Shown piece by piece: positions 1-12,100 of a stretch of DNA of 64,000 bases. The stretch covers positions 50,184,694 through 50,248,693 of the forward strand of contig CM064669.1 in the NCBI GenBank assembly GCA_032717465.1, given 5' to 3'. Source of the stretch: Coenobita brevimanus. Taxonomy: Eukaryota; Arthropoda; Malacostraca; Decapoda; Coenobitidae. The position numbers and the translations under genes are program-made. Below the pieces are notes generated by a model. The model was not told the origin of the DNA and did no database searches. It saw nothing but the letters and a program-made list of their open reading frames with translations. Each line of letters opens with the position of its first letter. The stretch's first letter is position 1.

Positions 1-179
1 GTTATCATTCTATTTTCTGCGATTATGATTCCAATTACTTGTATAAGCCTCAGAAATACTCGAGTGTTTACTGTACAAACCAATATCAATATCATAAAAC
101 CAATTATTTAGAGGAAAAGGGGAAAAAATGGCTTACCAGAAGCAGACAACCTTCACCAGCCACAGTTCCAGCAAATCTA

Positions 180-1272
180 AGTAACCAAAAGCCAGCAGGT
201 TCTCCCTCCCCCCACATTCCTTCCTTGCACTTGTTCCCTCCCCTTCCCCCCACTAATTTCCATCCCCTCTACTAACTTTCCTCTTTCCACCACCTCCCTC
301 GTCACACCCCTTCTCTCACTCCTTTCTTACATTTACTTTTCTTTTCCCGTCTTGTCTTTCATTATATCCTTCTTCCCCCCACCTCTTCCCTGAAAAGCAC
401 TCTTCCTCCATCCCCCCTCCCTTCTCTCATCCCCTCCATCCCCCCCTCACCTCCTCCTACCCCTCCCCCCTTCCTCTCTTACTTCCATCCACTCCCTCCC
501 GCCTTACCCCCTTACCTACTCTATCCCCCTCCCTCCCCTCTCTCCTTCTGCCTCCCCCATCCCCTCCTCGCTCGTCCATACTCTGAGGCATTATAAAACA
601 TTCGATATTTTGCACACACACACACACACACACACAATTTTGTACAGGAAAATGATTATTACACCAATATTAATGGCTGTATGATCTCAAGCAGGATTAT
701 CACCCCCGCAATTATTACTACTAACCACCACTATTGACCACCAACTACCACAATTACCTCCACCACCACCAGCTACCACGATTACCATCACCAACAACTA
801 TCACCGTTACTTTCACCACCACCAATTACCACCATAACAACCCCATCACCAACAACTACCACCGTTACTTCCAACCACCACCATTAGCACCATCTCCAAC
901 TACCAACACCACCATTACCATCACCACCACCAACTACCACCATTACCGCCACCACCACTACCACCATCACAACCAAATATCTCCACCACCACCACCAACA
1001 ACAACTACCACCGTTACTTCCAACCACCACCATTTACTACCATTACCACAACCACCCCCAACTACCACATTAGCATCACCACCCCCAACTACCACCATTA
1101 GCATCACCACTCCCAACTACCACCATCACCACCACCAACTACCACCATCACCATCACCAACTACCACCATCACCATCACCAACTATCACCATTATCACCA
1201 CCACCAACTGTCATCATTGCCACTCCCACCATTATCACCACCACCACCAACTATCACCATTACCACCAACTA
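180..1272. repeat. Polypyrimidine tract, (CA)n and (CCA/CAT/TAC) trinucleotide block
   Basis: 180-580 is C/T-rich with no exact unit; 611-637 is (CA)n; 715-1272 is a degenerate ACC/ATC/TAC trinucleotide field in which long open frames (Thr/His/Pro) are artefacts. No gene. Confidence 0.9.
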
Positions 1273-2884
1273 AAATATCAAGAAGAGAGGTAGGACAGAA
1301 TAGGACTGTAAGGAAAGTCGCCTCTTACAAGCTGGGATACTGGGGAAGTATTCTCCCCCCCACCATGAATATGAAAGAAATGTTTTCCTATTTTCAATGG
1401 GCACTAGCCCTCCAGCTACCAGAAATATCACCCAGCCCCGAACCCCAGGGGACCCCACACTCAGCGCGTTCAGTACAGCAGAAGTCTCAACGAACCCTCC
1501 TCCCCCCACCCAAGATTTTCCCCTTTCTCCTACGCAGCTCAATCCTTCATCCCTGCTTCCATTGTCCACAACACTACCCCATCTGCTTCCCATGACCATA
1601 TTTCTCTTACAGTAGCGCCCATTCCATCATCATCTATCTCAGTCTTACCCAACCTACATTCTCATTTTCCCTACCACTTGGTTCTACCGTTGGTCACCAC
1701 CCCAGTTCAACCATCACCTCACGTAACTACCAGTGGGTCACCACAATATGGACATCTCCACTGCCTAATGCCACATGGCCTGTAACTCTCCCAACTTGAA
1801 TTATTTTTACAAGTACCCCTTGCTACTAGTATTACCTGAAGATCATTAAGTATTCAGATACCTACTCTCTCACCCCAACTGTCTCCTCAACTGTAAAAGA
1901 CAATAAACTTTAGGGATTAAAGCTGTCCAATCTTGTCTGATGACCTATTTAAATTTTCAAATAATTCCGTCTCATGGCTCCCTCCCTCTGACTCACAATG
2001 CTGCTGGAGACGTCTCCATTACAGTACTCAAAGACATTCACCTCCTCCCAATCTACTGTCAAGGAACAAAATTTAGAATCATTGTATTTCACGCTAGAAA
2101 CATGATTTCTGAAGCCAAAACTTGAGCAACTTTCCCAAAGTTCTCGATTTTTCAAAGTGTAAATTATGTAAGGCTGTTTCATGTGACTAGAGGAAAAAAG
2201 GTAGCAATTAGGCAATTGTTTAAGACAATGACACAGTTAAAAGGAGGTCTCGGGTGTCCTCAGTTCGTGAATCTTATCCATCAAACATATGAGAACTTAA
2301 GTCATCATACAAACCTAAGCTTATAAGGTCAAGTAATCAAAGCTTAGATCAACATTTTACTGAAATATAGTTCATGAGCATGTCTACTATTGTAGCTGTA
2401 CACATATATCAGGCTGGTTGTATGGAATGATAAAACTGACACGTGTATCATGTACTAATGAAACTCACAAACACTTAATGATAAACAACTTGTTGGAAGA
2501 CGACATAAGGCTCGTACAGTTATATGTCTTATATTTTCTCATGACTGATGCACATTTGAAATCTCATATATATGTACCCATCCATAATGACTTTAAAGTA
2601 TACCTTTGGAAAATCTTCACAAAACATATTTCAGCATGGGCAACAACTGACATAATAAAGGCTACGTACTGGTTTATAATAGTCACAGTACAGGAATCAG
2701 ACCTTCTGTCTGGCATCACAAAACCTATGGACCTCAGTACCAGGTAAGTGAAGCTGTTGTCATCACTCATACTTTGACTCTGTATAGCACCTGTTATATT
2801 AGTTTGCTAAGCCCCATGTATTATCACATTTTTCAGTGGTGCATCTGCTTTCTAACACCTGATTTTACGACAATGTGAAGTATA
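1273..2884. other. No gene seen
   Basis: Mixed-composition DNA, C-rich up to about 1900, then AT-rich. Short open frames with no recognisable protein. May include the distal 3' flank of PDXK. Confidence 0.5.
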
Positions 2885-3015
2885 AATGTCAGCGGTAGGG
2901 TTGCGAGAGGCAGACCAAAAGACCTGGGACGAGGTAGTAATGTGTGACCTCGGGAACAGGGAGTATACAAGGAGGCTGCCAGAGATCAAGCAGCGTGGTG
3001 GGCAGCCATTAAGTG
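2885..3015 (+). pseudogene. LINE family C 3' fragment
   Basis: Reads GRPKDLGRG, or after a one-base shift PKTWDEVVMCD, then EAARDQ and AWWAAIK: the GRPxKTWDEVVxRD...REAARD end of family C on the plus strand. About 130 bp. Confidence 0.65.
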
Positions 3016-6000
3016 ACTGAGACCGACGCACGCAAGCATGCTGAAGCCTTTATAAACGATAAGTTACAAATGACTCAGGCCTCAAGCTGGCTGGTTAATA
3101 GATCTGGCACCTGCACTGCTTCAGTAACAGGGACAGATCTAGGAATATTTCTCATAGTGTTGCTCACACCTATTTCTAAAGTAATTAGGGTTTGACATTC
3201 TCTTTCTTTCAGCCACCTAATTAACATGTAGCAACCAAGGGTGGTTTGTGCAATGTCTGTGCAAAACTTACGGTAACGTCAGTATAAGATGAAATCTATA
3301 TATGTAAAGTACTGCATACTAAAACTGTACACTAATCTCTATTCTGACAATCTATTCTCCAAATGACAAACTAGGGGTAATGCCTGGGCAGCAAGGGCAA
3401 CACCAGTGGATCTGCCCAAGTACAGCCAATCAAAAAAGTATTGAGCAGGATGGGTACAAAGATATCCTAACTGATCGAAACAGTTTGTGATGTTCTGAGG
3501 TAATTCATATACAGTATTGCCATCTAAATGTGAATATGAAAACAGTACTGACTATGATAAGTCAAGCATGCAATACAGTAATCCCTCAATTATCCAAAGT
3601 AACAGAGCCAAAGGCATGTCCAGTTATTGGCTCCGTCGGGATACTGGACTTCTCTCCTGGCCCCCCCTCGTACATAAGCGAACTTTGAAAGCCTGTGTAA
3701 AAATCCACTACAGTACATCATACAACACTTGTTCCTGTTGTTTAACACTATTCTATCTGGTCAAGCAGACATACAAAACATAGCCAAGCAATTACGATGG
3801 TCAAGCAGACCCATCAACCACAGACAATCACCACTGCCCTGCAGTGACATAAAAACATGAAAAAACTGGCTACACAAGAAAAATGCAGTTGGCACACAAA
3901 ACATAATGGTAGAATGGAATAAAATCATGGTAAAATAAAATAAAATCATCATACAGTACAGTATGCTAGAATAAAACCAAAGTCAACACTCATGATTTGA
4001 CCATCCCGCATCAATTTTACCCACAATCTCCCGCTTCTCGAGTGTCATCACTACCCTCTTCCTTTTCCCTGGTGAAGGGGCTATCATCACACACCCTAGG
4101 AAAGGCATGCAAGGAATAGCAAAGCCTGAAGCAGGTAGGAAACAACCACAAAAGTCACCAAGTGCTCTGCCATAACAACTGTCCAAGAGATGTTTACAAC
4201 ACTGTCGCTGTGTGGGAAATAAGAATGACTGAGGGGGTCTCTAGCGGCTGCTGGGTGAACTACCCAGCCAGACAGGGTGGCACAACTAGGCTATTCCTGC
4301 CCGGCGGTGCGAAAATGTTCATGCGGCCATTATTTCCGCCTGGACACAAGCATTTTATACAGATATTATGAAAAAATGTACATAATGGTTTCGAACAGCC
4401 AGACCACAGCATCCGGGCAATGGCCGTCCAGGTAATCAAGAGATTACCATATACAATATATATGGCATTCATATGAAATCAAATTTACTAACATGAGGTT
4501 ATTTCATCTGAGATATTGTAACTGCCATCATCTGTTGAGTCAGACTGTTTCAAGTGAAGTGTGCACTGATACTTTTTTCACTGACTGTACATAATTCAGA
4601 AGTACAGTATCTTTTCCACGTCCCTATTGTCAACAAACTAAGAAGGCATTTGTTCCTATACACATTCATAAGATACCAATGACTGTTACTCTGGCTAAGG
4701 TAGACATAATGTGCATACCCTAACACCCTACCTCTCTAGACATAAAAATTACAATAAAAGTACTTCACATCAATGCCACTAGAAATGCTGTCTTTATTAT
4801 CTGGAAACAATTATGCTGGGCCCTACTCAAAAAGGCCTATGAGATAGTGAAATATTCAAGCAATCAGTGGTAAAGACACGTCTCTATTAAACCTTTCAGT
4901 ACAAAGGTGTTTTAATATTCTTGCTCCTGCCAAATGATTTTTTTTTTACCTAAGATCCCTCATAGGAAGGGAATAAAAGTCTCCATCAACCCTTCTGTAT
5001 GATGCCTTGCTTCTTGCTTTGCCAGATGTTAATATTTAGTCATAGTATTCTGGACATACAGTGTTCCCTTGGCTATCATGAACTTGGTTATTGCAGATTT
5101 TAATATCACTGCAAGATGAAAATCTGCACTCTTGCCACTGCCGTGCATTTTTTGGCTAACAACATTGTTGTTGCATACCCACACTGGTTTCCGCCAAAAA
5201 TGATGGTGCAGTATCCGTGGTTTCTGATGGCTTTAAGGGATTTAAAGATGAGGCCCTACTCGAGGAGTTAATCCCAGGTGGTGGAAATCACTATTTCTCC
5301 ACCTCCTAGCCTCAGAACACCTTACCTCAAGTCTATCTCAGGTCCATATATGGTATGTGTTTCTTCCTTACTGTGCCCTATTCACCACTTCTATTAACAT
5401 AACCAATCTCATGCATGTTTCTGATATTTAACATAAAAGTACATATTTAGTGAGTATAAACTGCTGTAAATGGAAAATTTGGGTTTACAAGTGGGGTACT
5501 CAGTACCAATAAGGATAAATTCCAAAGGTTCTGTGCTTTTGTTATTGCACAGTATCGTTATCATGCACTAGGGTCAGTGCCAATGATGCGCAAAAAGCAA
5601 GAGATCACAGTACTGTACTGATAACAGTGCATTTATCAGTATAACAACAATGCATTTATCAGTATAACTTTCGGTCAACACAACATTATTACCCTACCAA
5701 GTATTCTGCCACCGCACTTAATATTAGACATCTTGTACAGCACAATGTATTCATCTCTACAATTTTCAGTCTACACAACAACATGGTACCATATCAACTG
5801 TTTCATTTATGGTGCTCTATTAACTGCATTGTCACCTCACTTAATACTAATAATACACATCTTGTAAAATAAATGTCTATATGAAATTCAACCAGTACAT
5901 AAAATACAACAGCCTAAAAGCTACATAAATCCCTCACTATGCCCAAGCAGATATGAGTGTACAATAAAGGGTGCAGCACTAAATTGTTAATGTGTGATTT

Positions 6001-7950
6001 GTCATTCAAAACATGCTCAGTGAAGTAAGACACAAAATCACTTATACAGTGTTTAAGTTTTTGGAATCTTGACTCCAACTCAAAAACATAACTGTCTGCT
6101 TACTTTTAATTTTCCCCAAACTCTAATTATGTGTAAAATGCAGGTGTTAGTCATTCCACTGCCTAACACATTAAAAAAGGAGTGCTAAACCTTTCTCACG
6201 TACAGTCAATAAAAATAACATTGCAAAGGAGGGTCTGATGAAATCCTTAATGTGATGTTCCAAGGTGATTAATCTGTTATCACCAGAATATGCATATGAT
6301 AACAGCACTGTGTAGAAAATGTCAAGCATGTGATAATTATGGCATCCTCATAATGGCAGGTTTATTAACATGGGGTACAGTTAACTCGAGCTTTGCAGAG
6401 ACCATCGTTCATGGGGTCTGATTGTTTTGCGCCACTGAAAATATTTTGATTGACTATACATACTTTGTCCTTTTATCCCACTCCAATAGCTCCTTCAATT
6501 TCCACACCTGTCTTACACACTCATCTACCATAGCCATCCATCATCACCACTGCCTACCACATACATCCTTTTCACAATTCCAGTTACATCAAGTCTCACT
6601 AGTATGATTAGCCTATACTATTTAACTGCACTCACCTTTACCCTATATCAATACACCTCTTCATTCCATATCTTTTACAAAGCTTGTGTGTTTCTTATCC
6701 CATCCACTTTCTATGCAAAACACACACACACACTGTGTCTGTCTGTCTGTCTGCCTGCCTGCCTGCCTGTCTGTCTGTCTCTCTTTCTCTCTCTTTCTAG
6801 CATCAAAAATAAAATAAGAAAGATGTCAATGTGCTGAAGGGTTACAATTATAAAGATATGGTTCACCTACTTGGGTTGCGATTCTGGAAATGACAGCATC
6901 TTCCCTATGGACCAAAGGAAAGCTGACTGGTACATAACTGCTTCAAGCACAAAATCAAACATTACCCATTTTACATTTCTTTACATCATCATCATACAAC
7001 TCCTCCACTATACTATACTATAACCTGAAATACCACACGGCTTACAAATCTAAATTAACACTAAAAATATAGAATACCTGACGACCTATTATGTGAAAAA
7101 AAATAATAATAATAATAATAGTAAAATAAAATAAAAGATGTCTAACCAGTGCAACAGCTGGCCAAATTATTCTAATGACATAGGACACTGAGCAGCCGCA
7201 CCAAAACATATCATTCTACTGACCAGATCTTGAGCATCAAAATACAGTATATACAATTTTATAATGCACTGTGTATGATTATTATTCACAAATGAACTGC
7301 ATACAAACATAACAATATAACACCTTCATGAACAAATGCATATGCTGTGTAGCAAAGTACTTTAAAGTCTTTATAAAATGATAACAGATGGTTTATTTCT
7401 ACATCATGAAGAATACACTAACATTTATCATAAAAAATATAAACTAAATAAAATCGTGCAGTGCAGTACCAGGTTTCAAAAATATCCTAAATTACTGGGC
7501 TGGTGTGAAGATGGTAATAACATGGTGAATGAGCAGTAACATATTCATCTGGAATGTTAAAATATTGGCTGGAAGTGTAGTCCATTTCAGGGGATACACT
7601 GATGAGATATTCACTTTCCCTGTACGCTATATATTTCTCCGTTTCTGGGGTCTACCTCACCACTTTCACTAGGAATTAGGGTTGGGATGATGATTATATT
7701 GATAATGAAAAAATTCCCCCCAAATGAGCAGCTCTTTCATTCACAAGAGGTATAATTAACCTCAGATAATTTTATTCTTTACTCCTTAAATGGTTAAATC
7801 TATCTTGATTAATCCACTCTGCTGTTGCACTCAAGGTTTATCTAGTTCTTGCCAGATAATTTAGGCAATATATGAAAATTTCTGCTTAATCTTGTCCTCT
7901 TAAAACTTTCCTGTATCTATGACACATTCTGTACCAGCACAGCATTATAT
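3016..7950. other. AT-rich stretch, no gene seen
   Basis: Largely unique AT-rich sequence. Contains CTGT/CTGC tetranucleotides at 6738-6800 and (AAT)n at 7102-7121. No conserved protein pattern on either strand. Confidence 0.6.
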
Positions 7951-8110
7951 TCATCCATCCAATCCTACAATGCCCCATGAGCAGCGTAGAAGCCCAGGGC
8001 TAGGCAAGTTGGTCCTGATTTTTAAGATGAGAGTGACCAGCCTCACTTATCCCTGAATGGCATAACGTGAGCAATAAACCCCAACCATCCCTTGGATATA
8101 AACCTCCACA
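7951..8110 (-). mobile_element. SINE B 3' half
   Basis: CATCCATCCAATCCTACAAT, GGCAAGTTGGTCCTGA and GAGCAATAAACCCCAACC, then GGATATAAACCT (reverse B box). Minus orientation. Confidence 0.75.
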
Positions 8111-9089
8111 GGCTCAATGCCTGCCATGTAATTCAACTCATATACAATGCAGTATATAATGGTTTAGCACCAGTAATTAACTTTGGTATACCTCTCTCTC
8201 TCTCTCTCTCTCTCTCTACATTTTTCCTTTCCCTTTCACCGACACCTTCCTGCACCAAGTCTTCATTGCACAGTTTACTTCCTTGTCATCAATGTCTAGT
8301 ACCTCATCATCATCATCACCGAAATCCTGATAACTCTTATGAAACCCCAGATCAGGGCTGGCTGTGACAGAGCCACTATCAAGCAGTTCCTATCCACTAC
8401 ACTCTGCTATCAATCACTCTGCAGTACTGTAAATTTTACTCTCAGTTCATTTACCTATTCCTGGACTAATTTTCTTTCTTCTAAAAATGAATTTTCAATA
8501 TCACAATTGACAATTTTATCACAGCATTATCATCTCTTTCTCTTTAAGTGTAAAATAACTGATTATCAGTACCAATATATCAAAAATGTTATTATGACAA
8601 TGAAATGTTTGTAGGTCATAACAAACAAAGCTTTTATATCCACATTATTCTGACATACAAGAGGTGAACAGTCAACCACAAAAGTACCGTCCCTCTTACT
8701 GTATATATCATTCTGAAACATGGATAAAGTATTGTCAACTGAGCATTCAGCTCCCAATTCAAGTGACCTGAGACTGAGTATGCTCTGACATACATGCTAC
8801 TGGTGCTGGGAAGGTGAGCTCTCCTCTGTCGAGTGTGGCTCAGGGCATGCTGTGGTAAAAGATCCACAAGAGTTCAAAACTCATTGGGGTAAAGATTAGG
8901 TGGTCTGTCCCCTTGTGCCTACACCCCACACCAGCCTCAATGAGGGTTGATGGCACATTGGCACCCCTTAGGAGCAACTAGGGTCACTCTGTTGACCCCC
9001 TTAGGTTAGGATACTAAACTGTGTATATTCAGCCACCGGCTGCAATGACTATATAAACTGAAAATTATTATTATTATTATTACCTTTTT
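8111..9089. other. No gene seen; (CT)n and repeat debris
   Basis: (CT)n at 8192-8217 and (TTA)n at 9066-9081. The stretch 8890-9060 looks repeat-derived but no second copy is in the window. Confidence 0.5.
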
Positions 9090-9185
9090 CACTCTCATCT
9101 TAAATGTCAGGACCAATTTGCCTAGCCTCAGGCTCCTACGCTCCTCATGGGGCAACATAGGATTGGATGATGGATGGATGGATTA
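9090..9185 (+). mobile_element. SINE B 3' end
   Basis: CATCTTAAATGTCAGGACCA, TACGCTCCTCATGGGGCAAC and a (GATG)n tail. Head to tail with the longer copy that begins 45 bp later. Confidence 0.75.
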
Positions 9186-9229
9186 TTACTTTTATTATTA
9201 TTACTGTATCATTATTACTATTACTTAGA

Positions 9230-9665
9230 GGTAGGTGTGGGTGCTCACCATCTACTCACTCGATGTAGTGCTGCTCTTGGATGAATGCACTTTCCTCTCT
9301 TTCTTCCTTCCTCTACTGCTGTTCTTTCTTTCATTCTTTCCTCTTCCTTCTGTCTATGGGTGACTACACTGAGTGACAAGCCGAATGGTTTCCTGTACAC
9401 CAGGAAACCACTGACCATTGTGGGTGGCAACCACATAAACAAATTATGGGTCCTGGTGGTTTGGTGGGTAATCCAGGTGCTCCAATTGAACTGAGCCCCG
9501 GGTTTATATCCAAAGGGTGGTTGGGGTTTATTGCTCACATAATGCCACTCAGGGATGAGTGAGGCTGGTCACTCATCTTAAATGTCAGGACCAACCTGTC
9601 CAGCCCTGGACTCCTACACTCCTCATGGAGCAACATAGAATTAGACAATGATGATAATGATGATG
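9230..9665 (+). mobile_element. SINE B, near full-length, tRNA-like centre
   Basis: Head GTGCTCACCATCTACTCACT; then ACTGAGTGACAAGCCGAATG; an A-box-like TGGTGGTTTGGTGGGTA (9453-9469) and B-box-like GGGTTTATATCC (9499-9510); then the core (ATGCCACTCAGGGATGAGTG, TTAAATGTCAGGACCAA, CTCCTCATGGAGCAACATAG) and a GATGAT-rich tail. A CT-rich insertion (9285-9350) splits the head. Confidence 0.75.
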
Positions 9666-9802
9666 ATTACTATTACCGTATTAATATATTGGGTGCTATT
9701 TTTTTCAGGCACCAGATTATTAGATTCATGTGTGCTTGCAGAAGTGGCTCATTTTCACATCCATCACACCCTAGGGGTACAACACTTTTTAACTGTGTAT
9801 TA

Positions 9803-9860
9803 ATCATCATCATCATCATCATCCGAACCTCCTTTCCCACCCAGGGGCAGGGTGAGGAAC
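9803..9860 (-). mobile_element. LINE family B tail scrap
   Basis: (CAT)n followed by ACCTCCTTTCCCACCCAGGG and GGCAGGGTGAGGA; only the last ~50 bp. It abuts a family D repeat on the right. Confidence 0.65.
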
Positions 9861-9884
9861 TGTGTATTAAGACACTGATAAATA

Positions 9885-10055
9885 ACAAACTTCAGAATTT
9901 GGCCTTTATGGACTATACTCTCTTCACTTTAACCTGGCCTAGATTTTATCCTTTTGCAGGTTATTTCACGCAGATAAATGATGGAAAAAGACAATACTAT
10001 GGTTCAGCATCTTTTCCACAGTGCTCCTTTGTGAGAGGCAACATATTCTAGTGTT
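9885..10055 (-). mobile_element. Family D repeat, degraded
   Basis: TTCACTTTAACCTGGCCTAG, TATCCTTTTGCAGGTTATTT and CATCTTTTCCACAGTGCTCC in the reverse order of the 40.5-kb copy. Confidence 0.6.
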
Positions 10056-10164
10056 CATCTTTTGTTACAACTCAGCATTCAAAGTAGGGATAGCAATTTT
10101 GGGTCATTAGAGTAGAGAGGGTATAGTGTTATTTATTCTTTTGAAAATTAGGGCCGAGCAACCT

Positions 10165-10265
10165 GGCAGTTCTCATCTTAAATATCTAGACTAAGTAGCC
10201 CAGCCTCGGGCCCCTATGCTCATGATGATGTGACAAAGCACTGCATAGTGGATGAATGGGTAATC
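10165..10265 (+). mobile_element. SINE B 3' end, degraded
   Basis: TCTCATCTTAAATATCTAGA and GCCCAGCCTCGGGCCCCTAT, with many differences from the other copies. Confidence 0.6.
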
Positions 10266-10286
10266 AGGAACCACACAAAAAAATAA

Positions 10287-10445
10287 AATCATCATCATCA
10301 TCTGGACCTCCTTTCCCACCCTAGGGCAGGGTGAGAAGTAGCTACATTCAGACAGCCCAAGTTTGCCCAATCCAATGGGCTATGCTTCCATTCACTCATC
10401 ATTTAAGCCCCTTGAATCCTGGCTCTATCAAAAATAAAAGTTATT
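10287..10445 (-). mobile_element. LINE family B 3' tail fragment
   Basis: (ATC)n, TGGACCTCCTTTCCCACCC, AGACAGCCCAAGTTTGCCC and GAATCCTGGCTCTATC match the 12.7-kb copy, truncated at about 160 bp. Confidence 0.8.
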
Positions 10446-10542
10446 AAAAACAAAATCAAAGTATATACATCTCTACCAAAGCAAACTGCACCATTCTAAA
10501 ATAAGTATAAAATGTCTATAAAAATTTGTGTAGTTAAAATAG

Positions 10543-10775
10543 TCTATCTATCTATCTATTGCCAGACACCTCAATCCTGTTTGGGGTGGCCACAAACAAA
10601 TCGCCTCCAAGTCGCCCTGTCCCCCGCCATTTCACTCCCCTGCTCCCAACTCACACCCCCCTCTCTCATATACCTCTCCACCCCATCTCTCCATCTCATC
10701 CTCGGCCTCCCCCTCCCTCTTTCCCCCTCCACCTCACTCACATACACTCTCTTCCTCAGTCTTTGACCCTCCATC
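10543..10775 (-). mobile_element. LINE family A 3' end fragment
   Basis: (CTAT)n at the left, then the family 3' end (TTGCCAGACACC...) and a frame reading [20 protein letters not shown] and ending CGHPKQD. Same 3' part as the 33.3-kb copy, truncated to about 230 bp. It lies downstream of PDXK. Confidence 0.85.
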
Positions 10776-11905
10776 CTCTGTGCTTGATCTAAGACACTGC
10801 TTACAGAATCTAGTACCAGTATGTTTCCTACACATTAAGCCGTAAACCAACTACAATGACACATTATCAGTATATATTTTACCTGTGGTTGGTAAATAAA
10901 CAATTGATTTGTGCTTACCAAGTATAACCACCAGTTTCTCATAGAGATGTTTTAAAATTTACAGTACCCAGTCAATACTTTAACAGATTAATCCCCACCT
11001 ATGTACAGTATATCACGTATTATCAAGTACTGTACCATCTCACAAACATTCACTTCAGCAATGAATACTCCAATCGATACAATCTGCAAATTTCTGAGGA
11101 AGAAACACATTATTTAATCAATAATTTAAAAACTGTTGGCAGCGTGATTTCAATACCTGACATCTTAAGCATTTTCTTGTTCTATGATGAACCCTTGTTC
11201 AGGTGAGTGCACTCTCCCATTCCCACCTCTTCCTCTCTGCTGATATGGGTATGTATTCTCTCCAATTTATGAGGCTTTCTAACACATCTTTCTTAGCAAT
11301 TTCATCCTTAATATTACACGTCAATAATCTTTCATGCTACTTGAACTGCTTTAATACTGAAAAGTACTGGTAGCTGTAGCACTAGTGGTAGCCCCAGGTT
11401 CATTTTAAATATGAAACCAATGGACTGCAAGCTGAAGCTGACTTTCTCTGGCAGTCCACCATCCTTCCTTTGGGGGACAGGGAGGGAGAGAAGGGATGTC
11501 TGTATAAATGGGCACTGAATTCACCCCCGGTTAAATTGGTGCCATCACAGGAAGGTGTTCCCCCAGCAACCACTACTAATAAAGACTGCCTAAATACATT
11601 ATATGAGAGTATTTAAGTGCAATATGCAGAAAAAAACTGGTATGAAAGAGGTGCTGAGGAGCCTCCTTAACCCGTTGCATCCGAGGATGTAGTATTTTAG
11701 TTTGTTCTTTCTACCTTTTGGTAATTTTGTACTTTGGAGAAACCATATGTAGTAATGGGGTTAGAGACAGTCTTCATTAACCGCTTCATGACTTGATTTC
11801 TCTATGTTAACTGAACAAAACCGTCTTAAGGTAAAAACAAGCTAGATAATACATCATCAGAATTATGTGGTTAACTGATGAGAATACTGGACAGGGTGTG
11901 GAGAC
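10776..11905. other. PDXK 3' flank
   Basis: AT-rich; holds one SINE-like copy (11445-11590). No AATAAA on the minus strand close to the stop was found, so the PDXK 3' end is not placed. Confidence 0.5.
11445..11590 (-). mobile_element. SINE-like repeat (same family as 39.3 kb)
   Basis: GGCAGTCCACCATCCTTCCT, TTGGGGGACAGGGAGGGAGA, CTGTATAAATGGGCACTGAA and GGTGCCATCACAGGAAGGTG: reverse orientation. Confidence 0.6.
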
Positions 11906-12100
11906 TCATTCTATCAGAGTGGCCTGGATACGAGGTTTGGGGGAGCGTATATCATCAAGGCTTTGGACCAGCTTCAGCTCCAGCTGGTGTCGGGTCAGAG
12001 CCAATTCACCACCTTCCTCAACGCCTGCATCAGCTCGGGCCTGGTCCAAGGTGCGGTGGAGGATGGCCTGCATCGTATCCACAGTGTTCTCCACTGCCTT
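11906..12100 (-). CDS. PDXK: PDXK coding exon 7 (C-terminus)
   Basis: Acceptor GATGGCAG. Begins [20 protein letters not shown] and ends with [12 protein letters not shown] and a stop at 11906-11908. Matches the usual end of the family (a helix-rich tail, a QLEL...VQS...DI segment, and a short terminal strand). Confidence 0.95.
   Translation of the reverse strand, partial: KAVENTVDTMQAILHRTLDQARADAGVEEGGELALTRHQLELKLVQSLDDIRSPKPRIQATLIE

Noticed and set aside
734..1273. 179-codon Thr/His/Pro frame
   Set aside because: ACC/ATC/TAC low-complexity DNA; no coding signature.
2418..2747. 109-codon frame in the PDXK 3' flank
   Set aside because: AT-rich sequence, an equally open antisense frame, and no motif.
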